Both the position numbers and the translations under genes were made by a program. The notes beneath the pieces are model-generated. The model saw nothing but the letters and a program-made list of their open reading frames with translations. It searched no databases and was not told the origin of the DNA. DNA of 42,600 nucleotides from Oscillospiraceae bacterium. GTDB lineage: Bacteria > Bacillota > Clostridia > Oscillospirales > Ruminococcaceae. Numbering within the stretch: the first letter of the stretch is position 1; every line of letters starts with the position of its first letter. The DNA is taken from positions 1-42,600 of the forward strand of contig WRLK01000028.1 in the NCBI GenBank assembly GCA_009777635.1, read 5' to 3'. Positions 33,742-41,586 of the stretch are shown one piece after another.

Positions 33742-36231
33742 TTATCCAATCTCATTAAGGGTTTTAACGAATAATTGCTGTTTGAATTCGTCAAGCGTCA
33801 TGGAAGACGAAAGCGATTCTTTCTTTACGGTAACCATTTTAGACGTACCGGCGGAAAGGTCAAAGCAGTTGTCTGAAAAATGGCAGTCATTTTCCGAAAG
33901 GTCGAGCCGGACGCATTTGGCGTAAGCCTCCGCCGTAATACAGACGTCAAAGAAACTGTCGCGCTCTGAAACCTCCCATGCGATACCGGGGGAGAGAAAG
34001 CGGAAATGCTTGGGCTTTACAAACAGGGCCGTGTCTTCGCTTAGGATATTTCCGCTTTCATCCGAAACGGAAAATTCCAGATACCGCTCGGTTCTGTTTT
34101 CAAAGGTCAGATAATCGCTGAAATCAAGAGACAATATGGCCCCGGAGCTAAGCGGCTGTATTGTGGCCCGCTTATTTCCCTGTGTGAGAATCCGGGAGGA
34201 GTTATCCCGCAGCGACCATTGGATATAGCCGTCAAACTGCGATGTGCGGTCGCTTACGACAAACAGTTTTATCCGGGTATCGTTTTCCTCGGCTGAAATC
34301 AGTATCTGACTGAAAAACCGCTTGGCGTAATAATGCATGATTTTCCAACGATACTCATAGTCGATGCCCGACCATGTCGTGCCGGGGAAGCAGTCGACAA
34401 TCTGCCAATACAACGCGCCCATGCAGTGGGGCATCAGGCGGCGCCAATGGCACGTGCCGTATTTGATGCCCTCCGCCTGCGCATATTGCGTTGCGAATAT
34501 ATATTCTTCAAAATCCTTTGGCGCCCGGACTTCCTGGAACACGTAGTTCATGATTTTGCCGTTGCCCATATTGCAGTAATTATCACTGCACCGCTGCATG
34601 AAATCCATCACCTCGGAGTTCGGGGACATGTCCTGCGGCTCCATATAGCTGCGCAGTGTTTTGATGTTCTGGAAAGATTCCAGCCCGTACTCGCTGACAA
34701 AGCGGCCTGTGCATTCCCTGTAAAAAGTGTATGGCTTGGCAGGGAGGTACCACACATGCCAGCAGTGTACGTCGCCTTTCGCGTAACCGTTCGGGTCTTT
34801 ATACCCGCCGCCGCTTGACGGCGAGCTGGGCCAGTAGAAGCGGTCGGGGTCGTAGCTTTCAACTACATCTTTTAGAACCACCTCATATTGCTTTAGCAGG
34901 TTCATCCGCAGGTCGTCTGTGAGCAGGGGGCGGTCATGCTCATAGTCATGAAACCACTCGTTTTCATTATTCCCGCACCACAACGCGATACAAGGGTGGT
35001 TGCGCAGGCGCAGCAGGTTGTCCCTGGCTTCAAAGCGGATGTTTTCAATAAATTCATCGGTTACATGGTACATCGCGCAGGCAAACATGAAGTCATGCCA
35101 GACAAGCAGGCCATAGCGGCTGCAAAGCTCGAACAGCTCGTCATCCGGATAAATCGCGCCGCCCCAAATCCGGATGCAGTTATAATTGGCCTCGGCGCAG
35201 TCCTTTATCAGGCGTTCATGCCGTTCTCCGCGGCACATGGTGATAAATTTATCGGGGGGCGTATAATTCCCGCCCTTAGCAAAAATTGGAACCCGGTTGA
35301 CCACAAGCGCGAACGATTCCCCCGCGTCATCTTTTTCCCGCCGCACCTCAATGGTCCGAAGCCCTACCGTAACCGTCCGGCTGTCAATGGGGCCCCCCTG
35401 TCTGCATAAAGTCGCCGTAAGGCGGTAAAGGGGCTGATCTCCGTAGCCGTTGGGCCACCAGATTTGCGGGTTATTTACGTCCATGGCGACCGTGATGGTT
35501 TGCCCGTCGCCACGGGCGGAGGCTTCCTGGCGCGCGCCGTCAGGCCCCTCAAGCGCAACACGCACCTCGTAATCATCCGCATAACGCGAATCAAGCGCCG
35601 CTTCTACCCGTAAACCGACTGCTCCGCCGTTGTGCGTCTGCCGCACATAAACATGCTCCAGCTTCGCGTAATCGTAGCTTTCAATATAAACGTCGCGCCA
35701 CAGCCCGAAATCGGGCACCAGCGGCTCGGCGTCCCAGCCAAACGAGCTGTGTATTTTACGGATATGGGAAAAACCGTGAAGGCTTGCCGTGTTAAATTCC
35801 GGCAAAGGATTTTCCTCATGCCTTGACTGAATATATTTAACAGGCGAAAACAGCTTTACTAAAAGCTCGTTTTCCCCATCGGCCGCAAGCGCCCCTTTCA
35901 CAGGGAAACGATAAGTTCTGTGCATGTTATCGGTATCGGCGATTTTTTGCCCATTCAGCCAGATCTCGGAAATGGTATCAATCCCCTCGAAAACCAAAAA
36001 CTGGCGCTCTTTCCCTATGGACTCGGGCAAAGCGGAAAAAGAAAGCCAGTACTCATAATCATTCTTCGAAAGCGCCCACATATTCCTTTCGTTAAACCGG
36101 TAATATGGGCGCTCCAATAGTCCGCAAGCCATCATATCCGAAAACAAGGTGCCCGGAACCGTTCCGCTATACCATTTTTCCGAACCGATTTGCCGAAACT
36201 GCCATTCGCCGCACAGCGTTTGCTTCAGCAT
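33742..36231 (-). CDS. GH2 beta-mannosidase
   Basis: 829 residues, no signal peptide, cytoplasmic. Domain order is the GH2 sugar-binding domain (FEGIDTISEIWLNG, about 82-94), a beta sandwich, then the TIM barrel. Motifs are RIWGGAIYP, LVWHDFMFACAMY, acid/base Glu423 in CGNNENEW and nucleophile Glu514 in FVSEYG. HGFSHIRKIHSSFGWD also matches beta-mannosidases. It starts three bases after the isomerase stop, with GAGGAGG inside the isomerase end, so translation is coupled. The product mannose would be the substrate of that isomerase. Confidence 0.93.
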   Translation of the reverse strand: MLKQTLCGEWQFRQIGSEKWYSGTVPGTLFSDMMACGLLERPYYRFNERNMWALSKNDYEYWLSFSALPESIGKERQFLVFEGIDTISEIWLNGQKIADTDNMHRTYRFPVKGALAADGENELLVKLFSPVKYIQSRHEENPLPEFNTASLHGFSHIRKIHSSFGWDAEPLVPDFGLWRDVYIESYDYAKLEHVYVRQTHNGGAVGLRVEAALDSRYADDYEVRVALEGPDGARQEASARGDGQTITVAMDVNNPQIWWPNGYGDQPLYRLTATLCRQGGPIDSRTVTVGLRTIEVRREKDDAGESFALVVNRVPIFAKGGNYTPPDKFITMCRGERHERLIKDCAEANYNCIRIWGGAIYPDDELFELCSRYGLLVWHDFMFACAMYHVTDEFIENIRFEARDNLLRLRNHPCIALWCGNNENEWFHDYEHDRPLLTDDLRMNLLKQYEVVLKDVVESYDPDRFYWPSSPSSGGGYKDPNGYAKGDVHCWHVWYLPAKPYTFYRECTGRFVSEYGLESFQNIKTLRSYMEPQDMSPNSEVMDFMQRCSDNYCNMGNGKIMNYVFQEVRAPKDFEEYIFATQYAQAEGIKYGTCHWRRLMPHCMGALYWQIVDCFPGTTWSGIDYEYRWKIMHYYAKRFFSQILISAEENDTRIKLFVVSDRTSQFDGYIQWSLRDNSSRILTQGNKRATIQPLSSGAILSLDFSDYLTFENRTERYLEFSVSDESGNILSEDTALFVKPKHFRFLSPGIAWEVSERDSFFDVCITAEAYAKCVRLDLSENDCHFSDNCFDLSAGTSKMVTVKKESLSSSMTLDEFKQQLFVKTLNEIG

Positions 36232-36234
36232 GGA

Positions 36235-36783
36235 TCAATCCTCCTCGATTGTTGTGAACCTGCTAATCTTTGGGTCTGTAAAGATATCCGACCCATCCTC
36301 GCTGTAAGAGGAAAATTCGGAAACAATCGCACCGCTTGGGCCTGCTTGAAACCAGTGCTTTGTGTCCGGCGCAAGCGTGTATTGCTCGCCTGTGCGCAGG
36401 ACAATTTCATGCCGGACCGTATACACGTCTTCTTGCCCCTGCGGAATTTTCGCTTTCATATCGGCGGCCGGCTCACCGGGAACATAGATATAAACCTCGC
36501 CGTATCTGCATCGGAAAGTTTCCTCCTTGCCGGGGTTATCCGGGCTAAGGGGCGGATGACGGTGTTCCGCGCAGGTTTGCCCGGGAAGCATTGGCAGCTC
36601 TTTGGCGCAGCATCTCTTTGTATTCACATAGACATGCAGCATTAGCCCCTCGACATACGGATTATTCAAGCCGAAATCCGTAACCTCCATACGCTCTTCT
36701 TCTTCAGGCGTGAGATGCAATCCGCTCTTTTTCATCATTTCAAGTCCCTGCGTTTTGATTTTTTTGTAATCGCTTTTTTTCAT
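36235..36783 (-). CDS. D-lyxose/D-mannose isomerase (cupin family)
   Basis: 182 residues, normal for this family. It interconverts D-mannose with D-fructose and D-lyxose with D-xylulose. The cupin metal site is visible as EHRHPPL (His74, His76), a Glu in GKEETF (87 or 88) and His143 in TKHWFQAG. CRYGEVYIYVPGE is also characteristic. ATG 36783 follows AAGGAGT by eight bases; the frame continues upstream to 36840 with no ribosome site. It is the first gene of the long locus, so mannose release followed by isomerisation is a coherent pair. Confidence 0.9.
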   Translation of the reverse strand: MKKSDYKKIKTQGLEMMKKSGLHLTPEEEERMEVTDFGLNNPYVEGLMLHVYVNTKRCCAKELPMLPGQTCAEHRHPPLSPDNPGKEETFRCRYGEVYIYVPGEPAADMKAKIPQGQEDVYTVRHEIVLRTGEQYTLAPDTKHWFQAGPSGAIVSEFSSYSEDGSDIFTDPKISRFTTIEED

Positions 36784-36825
36784 CACCAAGACTCCTTTTA
36801 TTTTTATTAACCGCCTGCAAGATCT

Positions 36826-36841
36826 TGTGTCATATGACACA
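36826..36841. promoter_or_regulatory. Operator candidate 1 (TGTGTCAT palindrome)
   Basis: A perfect 16-bp palindrome, TGTGTCATATGACACA, about 43 bases before the isomerase start and downstream of its promoter. A near copy lies at 37014. Confidence 0.65.
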
Positions 36842-36844
36842 GAA

Positions 36845-36864
36845 GTTCATTTGTGAATATGAAC
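36845..36864. promoter_or_regulatory. GTTCAT/ATGAAC inverted repeat
   Basis: GTTCAT (36845-36850) and ATGAAC (36859-36864) are separated by eight bases, immediately next to the 16-bp palindrome. It may be a second operator class in the leader of the isomerase operon. Confidence 0.4.
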
Positions 36865-36875
36865 GCATCAAATCG

Positions 36876-37008
36876 AAAAACGATTTCCGCCTCCTTGCTA
36901 CATAGTATTCCATAAAAAAGGACAAATGTCAAGCGTTTTTTGTGTTACTTTTAATTCATTTTTGTTTTTGCGTTATAAATTTGAAATCCGCAAAATGAAA
37001 TCGTTTTT
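36876..37008. repeat. Inverted pair AAAAACGATTT ... AAATCGTTTTT
   Basis: The exact 11-mer AAAAACGATTT (36876-36886) recurs inverted at 36998-37008. The left copy also folds locally as AAATCG/CGATTT (36870-36886). Each copy lies on the inner side of one of the two 16-bp palindromes. The AAATCG core also occurs in the direct repeat at 38188. Confidence 0.5.
36904..36932 (-). promoter_or_regulatory. Promoter of the isomerase/beta-mannosidase operon
   Basis: On the minus strand a consensus TTGACA (complement of 36927-36932), a 17-base spacer and AATACT (complement of 36904-36909) are seen. The implied leader is about 110 bases and contains palindrome 1. Confidence 0.6.
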
Positions 37009-37013
37009 GCTTC

Positions 37014-37029
37014 TGTGTCATTTGACACG
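37014..37029. promoter_or_regulatory. Operator candidate 2 (TGTGTCAT palindrome)
   Basis: TGTGTCATTTGACACG matches the 36826 palindrome in 14 of 16 bases. The centres are 188 bases apart, close to 18 helical turns, which would suit DNA looping. Confidence 0.65.
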
Positions 37030-37146
37030 AATATGGGTAGATTTACGGATGTCAGGGTGCTAGCCTTGCAAAATCAAGCGGGGGGCGCTGTGCTTTCCTT
37101 ATATTGCTCCGCGCCTTAATAAAGTTGGGCCGCCATGTTTTGCTTC

Positions 37147-37175
37147 TTGAACGTGCCGCAAAGGTTTGATATGAT
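37147..37175 (+). promoter_or_regulatory. Promoter of the AraC regulator
   Basis: TTGAAC (37147-37152), a 17-base spacer and TATGAT (37170-37175) lie about 65 bases upstream of the start codon. Confidence 0.65.
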
Positions 37176-37241
37176 TAAGAAGCGGTGCTCATAGATTTTA
37201 AAATGTCAAAGAAAAATCCTGCGTTTAGGGGAGAAAGCTTT

Positions 37242-38141
37242 ATGGATATGATCGGGGTCTTTAAGCCGATGCGCCTGAATGCCGTAATTCAGGTTGATTG
37301 TGTTGTTACCATACATTATTTTAAATATACAAGGGATTTTAATTTCGGCGGGGAAAAGCACGACTTCTGGGAAATCCATTATGTCGACAAGGGCGAGGTG
37401 GGGGTTCTTGCGGAAGCTCAAGGTATCGACCTGCATCAAGGGGAGGCTATATTCCACAAGCCGAACGAATACCACAACATCTGGGCGAAAAACAAGTTCG
37501 CGAACGTCGCGGTGCTTACCTTTGTCTGCAAAAGCCCCGCCATGTCTTTTTTTGAAAACAAAATCATAATTCTTGACGAGGAGCAGCGCGCCCTGCTCGG
37601 GAAAATTATATACGCGGGCGAAACGTACCTTGAAGACCCGCTTGACGACGTATTCCAAACCGAAATCGCAATCTCAAAGGACGCACCTTTCGGGAGCCGG
37701 CAAGTCATCAGGAATTATATTGAGCTCCTGCTCATTTCGCTTATTCAAGGCCAAGCGGATATTTCCCGTAAAACACGCGTTTCAATGGCGGCAAAACGGC
37801 AGGGCGAGGGAAGAGTCGTTGCCGCCATCAAGGAAATGCTCGACGAAAGCCTTTACGCCGACCTTTCTTTCGAGGACGTGATGAAGCATGTAAGCTTCAG
37901 CAAAAGCTACATCACGCGCCTGTTCCGCGAACAGACGGGCCGTTCGGTCATGGATTATTACCGCAGCCAAAAAATTGCGGAGGCGCAGCGGCTCATAAGC
38001 GAACGGGAGCACACCTTTACGCAGATCGCGGAATCTTTGTGTTTTCACTCCATACATTATTTCTCAAACGCATTTAAAAAGCAAACCGGTATGACGCCGT
38101 CCGAATACCGCCAGTCTATCCGCGCTTCGGCCGTATTGTAA
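37242..38141 (+). CDS. AraC-family sugar regulator with cupin domain
   Basis: 299 residues. The N-terminal cupin-like ligand domain (about 20-130) has FWEIHYVDKGEVGV, IDLHQGEAIFHKPNEYH. The C-terminal AraC domain (about 200-297) has two HTH units, YADLSFEDVMKHVSFSKSYI and FTQIAESLCFHSIHYFSNAF, and ends GMTPSEYRQS. ATG 37242 follows GGGGAG by eight bases; the frame extends to 37185 without a ribosome site. It lies between the mannoside locus and the third transporter operon. Direct repeats upstream of that operon make it the likely target. No clear terminator was seen after it. Confidence 0.9.
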   Translation: MDMIGVFKPMRLNAVIQVDCVVTIHYFKYTRDFNFGGEKHDFWEIHYVDKGEVGVLAEAQGIDLHQGEAIFHKPNEYHNIWAKNKFANVAVLTFVCKSPAMSFFENKIIILDEEQRALLGKIIYAGETYLEDPLDDVFQTEIAISKDAPFGSRQVIRNYIELLLISLIQGQADISRKTRVSMAAKRQGEGRVVAAIKEMLDESLYADLSFEDVMKHVSFSKSYITRLFREQTGRSVMDYYRSQKIAEAQRLISEREHTFTQIAESLCFHSIHYFSNAFKKQTGMTPSEYRQSIRASAVL

Positions 38142-38187
38142 AAAAATATGCGGCCGCCTTTTTTGGCGCAAAACCGGCTTGTGGTCA

Positions 38188-38233
38188 AAATCGCAAATTT
38201 TATGTCTTTGATTGTAAATACAAATCGCAAATT
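38188..38233 (+). promoter_or_regulatory. 12-bp direct repeat, likely AraC-type operator
   Basis: AAATCGCAAATT occurs at 38188-38199 and 38222-38233, a 34-base period. A third, inverted half (TGCGATTC) lies at 38263-38270, and GCACA/TGTGC form an inverted repeat at 38250-38265. AraC-family proteins bind direct repeats, and the regulator gene ends just upstream at 38141. Confidence 0.6.
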
Positions 38234-38337
38234 ATGCCGTATGCTTAATGCACAAAATACTGTGCGATTCATAGGTTTTTGCAGTTAATAGTGCCAGTCG
38301 CAGTATAAACATGCTTCAGAAAAAGGAGGATTATATT

Positions 38338-39666
38338 TTGAAGAGATTATTTTCTGTTTTAGCGCTTGTTTTATCCATTAGCATCGTGCTCGCGGCATGC
38401 GGCTCCCCGGCTCCCGCAGAACCGGCGCCTGCGGCTCCTGCGGCTCCTGCGGAAACGGCTCCCGCACCCGCAGACGGCGACAGCATCCATCTCGTCTACT
38501 GGTCGATGTGGAACAACACCGAGCCTCAAGCCCAGGTGCTTGAGCAGGGCATCCGCGATTTCGAGGCCAGGAATCCCGGCGTCACGGTTGAAATAAACTG
38601 GGCCGGGCGCGAAATCCGCCAGACCCTTTCTCCCGCCATTGACAACGGGATGCAAATCGACATCTTCGACGAGGATACCCAGCGCGTCAATGAAAATTGG
38701 GGAAATTATATCTTAAACCTCGAAAAATATTATGAGGAATCATATCCGACGACTGACGGCGTACCTTATAAAGATGTGGTTATGCCGGCGCTTCAGAGCC
38801 TTTCCCGCTCCTTCTCGGCGGACGGCGGACTTTATACGGTAGGCTACCAGCCTTTCGCGTTCATCTTTATGTATAACAAAGACCATTTCGCGGACGCCGG
38901 CATCGCTTCCGTGCCGAAAACATGGGAGGAATTCCTTGACGCCTGCGAAAAGCTCAAGGCGGCGGGATACACTCCGCTTACAAGCGACAATGAATACATA
39001 AGCGGACTGTTTGGCTACCATCTTGCAAAGCTCAAGGGCCCCGACTTCGGCACCGATCTTGTAAACGACGCCTCCGGCGCGCTTTGGGACGACCCCGCCG
39101 TGCTTGAAGCCGCGAAAGCCATCGAGGCTCTTGCCGCGAACGGATACTTTGACAGGAACGCCGAGGGTAACATTTGGCCGGCAGGCCAGCAGGATATCGC
39201 CATCGGCACCGTCACCATGTACTTAAACGGCACATGGCTTGTAAATGAAATCATGGGCTCAACCGGCCCCGAATTCCCTTGGGGTTCATTCAACTACCCG
39301 GCGGTATCCGGCGGCGTGAGCGGCATTGAGGCCGCAAACTACGGTTCTCAGGTGTTTGCGATCAACAAGGATTGCGCGCACCCCGACAAAGCGTTTGAGC
39401 TGCTCGTGCACCTTACCACAGGCGAGTGGGACGCAAAGCTTGCGCAGGAATCCTTCGGCGTTCCGGTAGCAGGAACCACCGACTGGCCGGTACAGCTTTC
39501 CGAGGCAAAGGCGGTATTTGAAAGCCTGACCACTTTGTACCCGTGGGTTGCGGGAGTTGAGAGCAACACCGACGTTGGCCCCGTAGTCCGCCAGAATGTG
39601 CAGAGGCTGGCTGGAGGCTCCATAACGGCAGAGCAATTTGTCGCAAACTGCAAATCTGGCACCTGA
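38338..39666 (+). CDS. Sugar ABC transporter substrate-binding lipoprotein (CUT1)
   Basis: 442 residues from TTG 38338, which follows AAGGAGGA by seven bases; the earlier in-frame ATG 38311 precedes the ribosome site. The lipobox is VLAAC (Cys21), followed by a Pro/Ala repeat linker (about 22-50). Family 1 binding-protein features are VYWSMWNNTEPQAQVL, VPKTWEEFLDACEKL and MYLNGTWLVNE. Downstream genes point to lacto-N-biose, galacto-N-biose or a related HexNAc disaccharide as ligand. This is an inference from context. Confidence 0.92.
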   Translation: MKRLFSVLALVLSISIVLAACGSPAPAEPAPAAPAAPAETAPAPADGDSIHLVYWSMWNNTEPQAQVLEQGIRDFEARNPGVTVEINWAGREIRQTLSPAIDNGMQIDIFDEDTQRVNENWGNYILNLEKYYEESYPTTDGVPYKDVVMPALQSLSRSFSADGGLYTVGYQPFAFIFMYNKDHFADAGIASVPKTWEEFLDACEKLKAAGYTPLTSDNEYISGLFGYHLAKLKGPDFGTDLVNDASGALWDDPAVLEAAKAIEALAANGYFDRNAEGNIWPAGQQDIAIGTVTMYLNGTWLVNEIMGSTGPEFPWGSFNYPAVSGGVSGIEAANYGSQVFAINKDCAHPDKAFELLVHLTTGEWDAKLAQESFGVPVAGTTDWPVQLSEAKAVFESLTTLYPWVAGVESNTDVGPVVRQNVQRLAGGSITAEQFVANCKSGT

Positions 39667-39711
39667 TTTACGCCTGGCGGTGCTGATCACAGGTTCTTAT
39701 AGTAATACACA

Positions 39712-39739
39712 GGGGGAAGGGGTTATATCCCTTTCCCCC
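39712..39739 (+). other. Intercistronic stem-loop after the binding-protein gene
   Basis: GGGGGAAGGG (39712-39721) pairs with CCCTTTCCCCC (39729-39739), with one bulged T. It is followed by GTTTTAAG. It probably stabilises the binding-protein message or partly stops transcription. Confidence 0.65.
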
Positions 39740-39782
39740 GTTTTAAGAACACGGCTTCTTAGAAGCGAGGGGGGACATCCGG

Positions 39783-40694
39783 ATGAAAAAGAGCAAAACC
39801 ATGCTGGCGGTGTTTATCGCGCCCGCTGTCCTGACATTTTTGATTGCGTTTTTATATCCGATCATACGCACGGTCTACATGAGCTTTTTCGCGCTTGAAA
39901 ACGTTACCGATAAAATGGATACATGGTCGTTTGTCGGAACGGAAAACTTTATAACCCTGTTTACGCAAAGCCCGTTATATGTCCAGTCGATGAGCAACAT
40001 CACGCGGATATGGCTGATCGGCGGCGCGGGTGTGTTTGTGACGGCGCTCCTGTTTTCCGCGATCCTCACAAGCGGGATACGCTTTAAGTCGTTCTTCCGC
40101 GCTGTCATCTATCTGCCCAACGTGGTGTCGGCGGTCGCGATGGGCACCATGTGGGTGCAGTATGTCTATAACCCGCGTTTCGGCCTTGTAAGCACGGTAC
40201 TAAACTTTTTGGGCTTCAAGGAGCTTGCGCAGACGCAGCTCACAAGCCCCGCCTATGTATTTTACGCGTTGATGATTGCGTATTCTTTCGGTATGGTCGG
40301 TTATTTCCTCTTGATTTTTGTAGCCGCCATCGACGGGATACCGTTCGATTACTTCGAGGCCGCTACAATTGAGGGCGCGAATTTCTTCAACCGGTTTTTC
40401 AGCATAACGCTGCCGCTTATCGCGGAAAATATCCGCACCTGTATCGTTTTGTGGTCGGTTGCGGTCGTAAACTTCTTTGCATGGTCGATGGTGTTTTCGC
40501 CGCTCCAGCCGGAAAACGGCACCGTCTCGCCGGTTGTGTACATGTACCAGCTTGTCTTCGGCAGCAACATCATGTCCACCGTCCAGCGAAACGTCGGCGT
40601 GGGCGCCGCCGTTGGCGTGACGCTCTCGCTTTTCGTCATTGTGATATTTGGGGCCACGAGCTTCATTTTCCGAAAATACAAAGTTGAGTATTAA
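39783..40694 (+). CDS. CUT1 sugar ABC transporter permease (MalF type)
   Basis: 303 residues, six membrane helices. The EAA loop is DYFEAATIEGANFF followed by ITLPL. RBS GAGGGGGG lies ten bases before the ATG. It pairs with the 40708-41547 product. Confidence 0.92.
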   Translation: MKKSKTMLAVFIAPAVLTFLIAFLYPIIRTVYMSFFALENVTDKMDTWSFVGTENFITLFTQSPLYVQSMSNITRIWLIGGAGVFVTALLFSAILTSGIRFKSFFRAVIYLPNVVSAVAMGTMWVQYVYNPRFGLVSTVLNFLGFKELAQTQLTSPAYVFYALMIAYSFGMVGYFLLIFVAAIDGIPFDYFEAATIEGANFFNRFFSITLPLIAENIRTCIVLWSVAVVNFFAWSMVFSPLQPENGTVSPVVYMYQLVFGSNIMSTVQRNVGVGAAVGVTLSLFVIVIFGATSFIFRKYKVEY

Positions 40695-40707
40695 GGGGGG
40701 CGGCAAT

Positions 40708-41547
40708 ATGAATAACAGTTTTAAATCGCAAATCGGCAAGCTTCCGGGTTACATTCTTGTCCTCTTATGGTGCATCTTCACTTTCGTGGTAATCGGGTGG
40801 ATTTTTGCCGCGTCCTTTTCAACCTCCCGCGATATTTTTTCAGGAGACATGTTCGCAAGCGGCATCATCCTTGAAAACTATGTGAAGGCATGGTTCGCGA
40901 ACAACGTGTCAATGTACTTTATTAACTCGATGCTTTATACCTTTTCCGCCATCGCCGGGGTGCTTTTGATTTCCGCACCCTGCGCTTATGCCCTTTCCCG
41001 TTTTGTGTTTAAAGGCAATAAAATAATCCAGAACATGTTTATATCCACAATGGGAATACCCTCGATTATGATTATCCTACCGCTGTTTGCGCTGTTTACG
41101 TCGCTTCGGCTCACAAATTCCCGCTGGATGCTAATCATCCTTTACATCTGTATCAACGTCCCGTTCACGGTGTTTTTCCTCATGGCTTTTTTCAGGAACC
41201 TATCTCCCGCCTTCGAGGAAGCCGCCGCCATCGACGGCTGCGGCCCGATCAAAACTTTCTGGACGATTATGATGCCCCTTGCGCAGCCCGGAATCGTTAC
41301 CGTGACTATATTCAACTTCATCACCATCTGGAACGAATACTTCATGTCGATGATTTTCGCGTCAAGAACGGAGCTTCGGCCTGTGGCGGTGGGGCTGTTC
41401 ACCATGGTGCAGTCGATGCGCTATACCGGCGACTGGGCGGGGATGTTCGCGGCTGTCGTCATCGTATTCCTGCCGACGTTTATCCTGTATATCTTCTTGT
41501 CCGAGAAGATTATAGCGGGTGTTACCGGCGGCGCGATTAAAGGATAA
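40708..41547 (+). CDS. CUT1 sugar ABC transporter permease (MalG type)
   Basis: 279 residues, six membrane helices. The EAA loop is AFEEAAAIDGCGP followed by IMMPL, and the C-terminus is VTGGAIKG. ATG 40708 follows AAGGGGGG; the frame extends to 40648 inside the upstream permease. Unlike the other two cassettes, the permease genes do not overlap here: 13 bases separate them. Confidence 0.92.
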   Translation: MNNSFKSQIGKLPGYILVLLWCIFTFVVIGWIFAASFSTSRDIFSGDMFASGIILENYVKAWFANNVSMYFINSMLYTFSAIAGVLLISAPCAYALSRFVFKGNKIIQNMFISTMGIPSIMIILPLFALFTSLRLTNSRWMLIILYICINVPFTVFFLMAFFRNLSPAFEEAAAIDGCGPIKTFWTIMMPLAQPGIVTVTIFNFITIWNEYFMSMIFASRTELRPVAVGLFTMVQSMRYTGDWAGMFAAVVIVFLPTFILYIFLSEKIIAGVTGGAIKG

Positions 41548-41586
41548 TTGCATTTAAATTTGCTGTAATATGGAGGTACCCGACTC

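Larger units (their letters stand above)
36784..37241. other. 458-bp divergent control region
   Basis: No gene is present. The region holds the promoters of the isomerase operon (leftwards) and the AraC regulator (rightwards), two 16-bp palindromes, an inverted pair of AAAAACGATTT elements and a GTTCAT/ATGAAC inverted repeat, each listed separately. Confidence 0.8.

Noticed and set aside
38143-38170. Terminator after the AraC gene (A run, GCGGCCGC, T run)
   Set aside because: The GC palindrome has no loop and the arms do not pair well.
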